From positions 40,660,492 through 40,724,491 of the forward strand of contig NC_079203.1 of NCBI RefSeq assembly GCF_026745355.1: a stretch of DNA of 64,000 nucleotides, written 5' to 3'. Shown piece by piece: positions 56,690 to 64,000 of the stretch. The notes below the pieces were generated by a model that saw nothing but the letters and a program-made list of their open reading frames with translations, ran no database searches and was not told where the DNA came from. Position 1 is the first letter of the stretch. Each line of letters opens with the position of its first letter. A program made the translations under genes and the position numbers. Source of the stretch: Beta vulgaris subsp. vulgaris. Taxonomy: Eukaryota > Streptophyta > Magnoliopsida > Caryophyllales > Amaranthaceae.

Positions 56690-58420
56690 TATATGTTGTT
56701 TTTTCACTTTATTTTTACTTAACTTATTTTTGTGGAACTTATTTTTACTGATTTTTTTTATTCAACTTTACTTACTTTTTCTTATTGAACTTATTTTTAC
56801 TAAACTTTTTTTTGTTGAACTTTACTTATTTTCTCTTAATTTATTTGTACTTAACTTATTTTTGTTGAAACTTAGACTATGTTTTTTTTCCACCAAGAAA
56901 GAAAAACTAGGCCAATCCCCTAACGTGGAGGCCGACCTACAATATCTTTTCGGGACCAACAGGAAAAATTAACATCATAAGGAGGAAAGAAAATGGTGGC
57001 CTGGGGGATGTAATGGTGACCCTAAGAAGCCATAAAATCAGCTGCTCTATTGCCCTCCCTTCTAATATGATGAAAGTAGATCTTCGAGAAGTCAACAACC
57101 TCTTTACCTAAATCAGGAACAATTGAATCAATACACCTAGGCACCTTATTAACATTGGATAGGGCATCAATAACTTGGTTATTATCTCCTTCAACAATAA
57201 TTTTATTCAAATAAAGACTTTTGGCACAATGAACCGCTTCCCTGGGCGCTCAAGCCTCAACCTGGAGGATAGACAACTCATCATTGAGAGAATGCACATA
57301 TGTACACACAACATCTCCCAAGTGATCTGAATAACAAAACCAATTACCATACTACTATCATTTATCTTGGAACCATCAAAATTAACAATCACAACCCGGG
57401 GGAGGAGTCCAAGAAAAACTCTTAGGAGAAGAATGAAGGGGAGAAGGCTTAATAGTCAATAGTAAGGAAGAAGAAGTTTCCTATCATTATCATGCGCTCC
57501 ATTCCAATCTCTAATAAAATTAGTAACACGACTAGTCGTGGCAAAAATCGATAATGTAGTGTCTCTAAACACTATCTGATTCTTAGCAAACCAGAAAAAC
57601 CACCAAAAGATAGCTAAATTAGCAATGCTCTCCAAGCCTAACGAAGCTTTGACCATAATAATAAAATCTCTAAAAGAAAGATCAAAGGAGGAACTAGGAA
57701 ACGTATGCCAGACATCCATTGACTGCAAAATATTATAGATATCTCTCGTATAATTACAATGATTAAAGAGATGAGACATAAGTTTCTCTATTACTTTCAC
57801 ACAACACACATTGATGGGGGTAAAGACATGATTTTGTTCAAGTTGTTCCTGAGTGGAAAGATCATTATTAAACACTTTCTAGAGGAAGGAGCTAGCTTTT
57901 AGAGGAGCATTAATGTTCCAAACCCATTTAAAATCCACTTTGTTTGTCATGGGAGTACCTTGCAACAAATGGGCTCCCGATTTGACTGAAAGATCACCAT
58001 CCGACGTAAGACCCGAAACCATCTTATCTGGAGTCGGAAATATGGGAATGTAGATTACTTCAATACTACTCATAATAGCATTAGGAAGAAATAAGTTCAA
58101 ATATTGGATATTCCAACTTGAGCCATTTAAAATCACATCTTGGACTTTAAGTTACCATCCGACGTTAGACTAGGTTTTGTTGAAGTTTACTGAATTGAAC
58201 TTATTTTTGCTGAACGTAACTTATCTTTGCTGAAACTTAAACTAAATTTTTGTTGAGCTTAATTTACTGAATTTAACTTATTTTTGCTTAACATAACTTT
58301 TGTTTGTTGATCCTAACTTATTATTGCTTAACTTATTTTTACGAGATCTTTTTTAATGAACTTAACTTACATATGCTGAACTAAACTTATTCACAAATTA
58401 TTAGAATAGGTCTAATTTTA
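56690..58420. repeat. AACTTATTTTTG word array, split by the LINE
   Basis: 56690-56870 and 58175-58420 both consist of irregular AACTTATTTTTGCTGAAC / TTACTTAACTTATT words, so one array was interrupted by the LINE at 56880-58164. Confidence 0.7.
56872..58172 (-). pseudogene. 5'-truncated LINE, about 1.29 kb, 8-bp TSD
   Basis: The poly(T) run at 56882-56890 and TTAGACTA at 56872-56879 and 58165-58172 bracket the insertion. The minus-strand content is zf-RVT (VDFKWVWNINAPLKASSFL, about 57935), the CCVKVIEKLMSHLFNHCNYT cysteine-histidine region (about 57800), FWWFFWFAKNQIVF, and RNase H pieces (KIIVEGDNNQVIDALSN, FHHIRREGNRAADFMAS, about 57200-57022). It is broken by stops near 57450 and 57210. 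Confidence 0.75.
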
Positions 58421-58484
58421 ACATAAAATTAGACGAACTCAGTATTGAATTTTTCTAACAAGCCCATTTCATTTCACACTAACC

Positions 58485-59209
58485 CCAACAATATCCTACT
58501 TATCCCTTATTATCTCCTTCCTTTATTTTTTTGATTCTCAAACTCCAACAACCAATTTCAAAAAATAACTCGGTAGTCTTACCGAACGGATTAAACAAGT
58601 CACTGAATGGATACAACTGGTCACTGAAAGGGTAAGATAATGTCACTTCTGAATAGATTAAACTGGTTACAAAATAGACTAAACTGGTCCCTAAATAGAT
58701 TAAACTATTCACTATATTAAAAAAAAGGCGGCATGTTCTCTTCTTTATATTGCGTTTGGACCATGCCTAATTTTAAACTAAAAGTAGGCGGTCTCTTACA
58801 AGACCAATTGAAACTTATTTGTGCTGAACTCATAACGTTAATATTACAAAATGATAAAATATTTTTTTTACTAAAAACAAATATTCATGTATGGAAAGAA
58901 ATCAGAATATTTGTTTGTTAGGATTGTATAAGTACTAATTAAGAAAGAAATTAGGAGATTATTATTGTATTATGAATTAATGTACAACTATTCCCATTCC
59001 ATGAAAAAATAAATTATACAAATGACATATTTAAAAAATACACATTGAGACGAATAAATTAAGATTTCATATATCTATATTTTTAATCATGTATAAATTA
59101 TCATAGAAGGTCAAAAAATAAACTCTGAATAACGAATGACTTAAAATATTACAATTCAAAAAGGACGAAAAAAGTAATAATAAAAGGCCACGTGAAGTTG
59201 AAAATGTAG
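58485..59209. other. AT-rich intergenic DNA
   Basis: Short imperfect repeats of AGATTAAACTGGTCACTGAA type occur at 58585-58715. Nothing else is recognised. Confidence 0.45.
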
Positions 59210-59711
59210 TACTTCGTCCGTTTCAAATTAGGTATGACACTTCACTTTTCACGTATACCAATGTAAAATTTTGACAACATATATCTCTAATTTTGTATTT
59301 AGAAAAAATTATAAAAAGTATATATTATCGGTAAGAATTATAATATATACTTCATCCGTTTCTAAATAAGTGCAACATTTCTTGTTTTCACGTTTGCCAA
59401 TGCATAATTTTAACCATTAATATCTTCAATTATCAATAAGTAAAAATTATAAAAAGTTGATATTAAAAAAATTCACATTCAGACGAATCTAACAAGATCC
59501 CACATGAGTATGTTTTTCTTAAAATGTAAACCACCAAAGCTAATTAAAGTTTGAACTGTGAATAGTAAACACTATGCAAATGTTGCACTTATTTAGAAAC
59601 GGAGGAAGTATATATTAAATAAATATATATTAAGACGAATTTAGGAAAACCCTACATGATAAAAGTGAAATTAAATGTAAATGTGTAATGTCTAATTTGA
59701 AATGGAAAGTA
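59210..59711. mobile_element. Stowaway MITE (outer), interrupted by a second Stowaway
   Basis: CTTCGTCCGTTTCAAATTAG (59212) and the inverse of CTTTCCATTTCAAATTAGAC (59709), flanked by TA. Without the inner element it is about 237 bp. Confidence 0.78.
59348..59610. mobile_element. Stowaway MITE (inner), 259 bp
   Basis: CTTCATCCGTTTCTAAATAA (59350) and its near-perfect inverse, ending GAAACGGAGGAAG (59608), flanked by TA. It sits inside the outer Stowaway. Confidence 0.9.
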
Positions 59712-59759
59712 AAAAAATGCGTAAAGTAAGCAAGTGAAGACTTAAAAATGGTCCTGTTA

Positions 59760-60137
59760 GGAACACAAACTGCCGATCTTTTCTCTGTGAACATAAACCA
59801 AACCTCTATAGTCTATGACTCTGTCTGTCTCCTCTCTCTCACTTCCCATTAACCCCCATCTCATCTACTCCTTTCATTTTCTCTCTCCTCTTTTTTTTTC
59901 CCTTCTTTTTTTTCTCTCTCATTTCTCTGCTTTTTCCCATCACAAAAGATCGATCATCTTTCTTACTTTTTCCATGTAATCTTTGAAATTCTTTACCTCA
60001 AATTCGTTCTTAAAAGCTCTCAATTCAACTCGATCCCCGATTTCTAGGGTTTCCACTTCAATTTCCAATTCAAGTGGCGGAAAATCGACAATTCTAGGGT
60101 TTTTTCGGGGGGTTCTAGTTTCGTCGTTAGGGTTTGT
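59760..60137 (+). promoter_or_regulatory. Probable 5' leader and proximal promoter of the F-box gene
   Basis: A CT-rich tract (59815-59940, many TCTCTC and TTTTCC words), followed by CTAGGGTTT-type sequences (60045 and 60090), resembles plant 5' UTRs. No definite TATA box or start site can be assigned. Confidence 0.45.
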
Positions 60138-63100
60138 ATGAGGATTTGGTGTTGTCTGCCATGCTTCGTCGGCGACGATAGAGAAGATACCATGAGAAGT
60201 GAAAAAGATAGTGAAACTCAGAATTTGAAGGAAGAGGTTAAAGAAGAAGAAGAAGAACAAAAAGAAGAAGAACAACAAGAAGAAGAATTGTCGTCGTCTG
60301 AGGGTTTGGAATTAGGGTTTTGTTTAGGATTACCTGGGAGTAGTAGTGGTAATAGTGGTAGTAGTAAGAGGAGTGTTGAGGGATTGAAAGGTGGTTCGAA
60401 GAGAGATCTTGGGGGTTTCCTCGTTGAGAGGGAGAAGAGTCTTATTGAATCGTTGAAGCTTTCGATTGGCGGAAGTAGTAGCCATCCTTTGCCATTTCTT
60501 GATTACTCTAGCCTAACCCGCAATGTGATTGATGCTGGGGAGTCTTCATTTTCTTTACTGAAAGATAATTTTATCTCTGATTTGCAGCATAAGCGTGCCA
60601 AACTCGAGTCGATTTTTCAGTAAGCCCCCTTTACCACCTTCTATTGTTTAGGTTTCTATTCTTTGATCAAATTTTGTGAAAATGTGCATAATTAATGAAA
60701 TGTGCAATCTCTTATTGGCGTTAATGTTTTACTAATTGCTATTACATTTGTTGGAAATCATTTTTGTATGAAAATTTCAGTTTTCGCATATTTACATTTC
60801 CGATATTATCAGTGTAACACGTATTGTCGTCTCCCTTTTTATGGTTCGTTTAGGGCAATTACTATTGGGTTATAGCAACTAATGATTGTATATGGTGAAT
60901 GTAATATAATAATTTGCAATACTATTGGGTGTCAATACTATTGGGTCTTCAATATGAATTTGCAATACAAGATAAGTTATTTTGGGAGTTTAAAACCTTT
61001 GTCTCCATCTCTCGCCCCTGTATCCTTTTTTAATCACTTGTATTAACACTGGATTTTGGCTAATTAGCCAATTGACAATCATATCTACTTCCGTCATCAC
61101 ATTTTTACTCGCCAAACAAGATGTTAGTTTCTCTCATGTTGCAGTTAAAGAATTAAGATTCACTACTGAGTGGCTATCTAAACTCTGAATTCTGATGTAT
61201 TTGTTGGGTATTGTTTGTCCAGAGAAAGCCATTCAACAGATCCCCTTTCCTGTACTTATAATAACAGTTCGGATGCAATAAGGAGCTGCAGTATCTCTCC
61301 AAAATGTTCTATTGTTTCAAAAAATAAGATTCTGGACCTAACTTCTCCAGTGGATGATTTTGTAAATACTGTAAGCTATGATATAAGTGAAGATATCATT
61401 GAGGGAATTACTGATACTTCAGACATGGATGGCATGGCAATTCCGTTGGATCTTTCAGATGATCTGTTACATATGGTAAAATATTGCTATTACTTTTCAG
61501 TGATGTCCTTTATATAGTATCATCAAGTATCTATATACTAAATCTGTAACGGTCTAGATCATGTGTCGTGTTCAGATTTCCTTTGCTCATCTTAAATGAT
61601 GTAGAAGGCTAATCGCTAGCTTATTTCTGTAGTTGAGGGTCTATTGGAATCAAACCTCTTTGCACTCAGGGTGAGATTTTGTACCTTTAAGCCTGTCTTA
61701 TGTCTCATGTTGATGTCTTAGGCTATATTCTCTTCATCTTGTTTCATTAATTTATCACTTATTTTTGTCAAAATCAGATCAAACCAGACTAAATCAGAAA
61801 AGGTCAGATGAGACCTTATCTCAGTTTACTTAATACCAAATAATTTAATTCCTCATTAGAATTTTTTTTGAAAATTTGATATTTGGAAAGTACAGACTAG
61901 ACGATTATAACAAAATTCCACATTAAATGTAATTTCTTATAAATTTGCGTCAAAACACAGTCAAATTTTGGTTAAAACAGTTGATATCACCACTCTAGAC
62001 CAGAGAGATTCAGACCAAACAAATCAATACCAAATCTTAATAAATTTAGAAGATCTTACCGTAGCAGTCTAGTCTATGTCTTAATAGTCGAGGGTCTATT
62101 GGAGGCAGCTTCTCTACACTCACCTGATGAAGCTTTGTACCTTCAACCCTGGCTCATAGTCCAGAGCAGGTGGGAGCTTGTTGAAATTAACAATGGTGTG
62201 AATTACTGATATGTGTTATTTTTCTTGCCTTTGAGTGCACGGCTGAAAATTTCTCGCTTCTCTATATGCTGTCAGGTATTCTCTTTCCTTGGCCATGCAC
62301 ACCTTTGCATAGCTGCAATGGTGTGCAAGCAGTGGCGAGCTGCCAGCGCTCATGAAGATTTCTGGCGATCTCTGGATTTCGAAAATCGAAACATATCTGT
62401 GGTACAACGTGAGTTCTTCTTTCTACAGAAATCGATTATATGTTTTCAAGTTATTTATATGTTCATTTGATTACAAATTTGGCACTTTCGATGTTCAAGA
62501 ATCGATATTGATTATCCTCTATATCTGGTACTGAATTTTTTGGGTGATATAGTTATTTCGAGCAAAAATATTCTAGCAAGAATTGACAAGTGACAATGTA
62601 ATAGACTAGTAATGGCTGTACTCTTTAACTGAATTGTGAGACTCTTTTACAAGAGAGATTCTAAAACAAGTCTGTTTTGACTTTTATTCTTGCAGTGCTT
62701 GTAAAATAGGGAACTTCATAAACATTATTGTCTAATGTCTGTGTTGTGTGTTTTTGCTCTGCCTTTCTACGAGTAAACTAAAGTTTTTGAATATAGGTAT
62801 AATGATTTGTGCTTCTTGGAACATGTATTCTTGTACATAGAAAGCTTTGTAAAAGCTGTAATACATGGTGGCTATGGGTGTATAAAGGGAGGTTTTAAGT
62901 AATACGAAGACGCTTACTGTTATGGTCCTGGCTTCTAGAACGTATTAAAGCACTGGTTTTTTAAATTGCATAAGAGACTGCTACGTGCTAAAATTAAGGG
63001 ATCTATATTATGATTGGATAATGGAAAGGATGTCTAAAGATGTAGTTTCGGCATCATCAAAAGCTTGAGAATAGCTGGATTGTGGCTATTATCTCCAGCG

Positions 63101-64000
63101 CAGTCGCAGTCTTGCCTCTACTCGGTCCATCTCTTTTTTTTAAAAAAATTTTCACTCCCTCCAACTAGTATTCCTGTCATGTTAATTTCTTTTCTTCTAA
63201 GAATCTTCTCCCCTTTTTCTTGTTTCTGGGAAATGAATAATTTGGGATGTGGAGTTATACTCTTGTCCTTAGAGTGAGATGCCATAATCTTATTTGCTAT
63301 TTCAAAGATTGGTTCTGAACCTTCCATTATGACTTCTTGTGGATTTGGTTTATGGGTCAAAAATTCCAACTCCGGAATTTTGACTTGATGTCTAGATATG
63401 GTGGCAGTAGTGCTATAGCTATTATTTTGGCCCAATTGACTGTTGGAGAATAAGGTTGTAACAATGCTCTGGAGTTTGCAGCTTCAGATCGCCATTTTTC
63501 TGAGGCTAGAGTCATCTCAGTAATCGGCATAAAATCTCTCCCTTGTCTGAAATAGCTCATCTTGGGGAGTAGCGTTATGACTTATAGTTGCCTTGTGGGT
63601 ATTTTAAACTTGATGAGTAAATATATATCTGGGTTCCGTAATCGACTGGGTGCAATGTGGATGATGCAGATGTTGGACAGCTGGAAAAGTTTTAGAACGC
63701 AGCAGTGGTTAAGTCTGCCTTCTTGTTTACAAAGTATTTTCTAGTTCTTGCATGCTTTTGTGTTATGCTTATGCTCGTCCTGAATACAATTACATTGTGG
63801 TTGGTTTATCTATCTGCAGTGGAAGATATCTGTCATCGGTATCCAAGGGCTACTGAAGTGAATCTTTGTGGTAACCCTGAGATGCACATGCTTGTCATGA
63901 GAGCAGTTTCTTTGTTGAGGTACATCTTTCGACACTTGCATTTAAAGTTTGTGTTTGGTTCCAATTTTTCATGCAGCTGATGTGTTCTATTTTCCAGAAA
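60138..64000 (+). CDS. F-box/LRR protein, FBL15/SLOMO-like (5' part; gene continues)
   Basis: Exons predicted: 60138-60619, 61223-61475, 62276-62408, 63820-63919, and one starting at 63998 that runs off the window. The joined frame gives about 323 residues. The N-terminus MRIWCCLPCF is the hallmark start of FBL15 homologues. An acidic Glu/Gln run (32-50) and low-complexity region follow, then HKRAKLESIF. The F-box spans about 237-285 (DLSDDLLHMVFSFLGHAHLC, then MVCKQWRAASAHEDFWRSL), split by intron 2 after M245. The start of the leucine-rich region follows (EDICHRYPRATEVNLCGNPE). Such proteins are adaptors of SCF ubiquitin ligases, with the F-box binding SKP1/ASK; Arabidopsis SLOMO promotes organ initiation at the shoot apex and affects auxin. 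Substrate-binding LRRs lie beyond the window. The name rests on the N-terminus, F-box and post-F-box match. Confidence 0.85.
61600..62175. repeat. Direct duplication in intron 2 of the F-box gene
   Basis: GAGGGTCTATTGGA plus a TTTGTACCTT block occur at about 61635-61692 and again at 62090-62143. Between them is a stretch of AATCAGA/CAGACCA words like those in MITE arms. The GGGTCTATTGGA core is a common dispersed plant repeat. Confidence 0.55.

Overview
This is nuclear DNA from a flowering plant. The genes have GT-AG introns and belong to land-plant families, and between them lies a dense, nested mix of plant transposons (Copia, Gypsy, LINE, SINE, CACTA, hAT, Mutator, Tourist and Stowaway MITEs, Helitrons). 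It looks like a eudicot. A Caryophyllales species such as spinach or a relative is possible, but that is only an impression.

Five host genes can be supported. (1) A YGGT-family chloroplast protein (YLMG1-like; + strand, 3 exons, 21565-25424). (2) A 109-residue three-helix membrane protein of unknown function (+, 32124-32453). (3) A GPI-anchored protein of the At3g06035/At5g19250 type (-, 2 exons, 35378-33760). (4) A seven-exon gene for a Tat-type thylakoid lumen protein, best match the 16.5 kDa/MPH2-like family (+, 46148-50786). (5) The 5' part of an F-box/LRR gene of the FBL15/SLOMO type (+, from 60138, running off the window). A weak sixth candidate is a first exon on the minus strand at 194-116. 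The genes do not form a pathway: two are plastid proteins, two are membrane or surface proteins and one is a ubiquitin-ligase adaptor.

Layout. 1-404: possible gene 5' end. 413-6472: a 6.06-kb hAT-type element with GACCCA-rich ends, a captured Nudix exon and a nested Mutator-like element. 6481-8994: Stowaway and Tourist elements. 8998-12431: a dead LINE split by a complete non-autonomous CACTA element. 12432-19449: remains of a larger CACTA element in minus orientation (TNP2 tail plus a TNPA/Ulp1-type gene), itself hit by two Stowaways and by a hAT carrying a Tourist element. 19454-21372: another CACTA end, a SINE and two head-to-tail Helitrons. 21565-25424: the YGGT gene. 26382-31879: a Tourist-type element interrupted by a nearly intact, very young Copia retrotransposon. 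32124-35378: two small genes. 36.7-45 kb: Gypsy and LINE relics, an LTR-like unit with a 5-bp target duplication, and a second Helitron pair. 45477-46096: a retroposon 51 bp upstream of the lumen-protein start codon. 46148-50786: the lumen-protein gene, whose introns hold at least five transposons. 51324-52940: a hAT containing a (TA)n tract that contains another inverted-repeat element. 54174-58164: a MITE and two 5'-truncated LINEs. 59212-64000: nested Stowaways and the F-box gene.

Most elements were delimited by finding both termini and the matching target-site duplication, so the nesting order can be read directly. Exon boundaries are manual splice predictions that keep frame and rebuild family motifs; no transcript evidence was available. 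No previously undescribed biological system was found. The most unusual objects are the hAT with gene capture and GACCCA arrays, the motif-array Tourist family, and the transposon-inside-microsatellite-inside-hAT structure.
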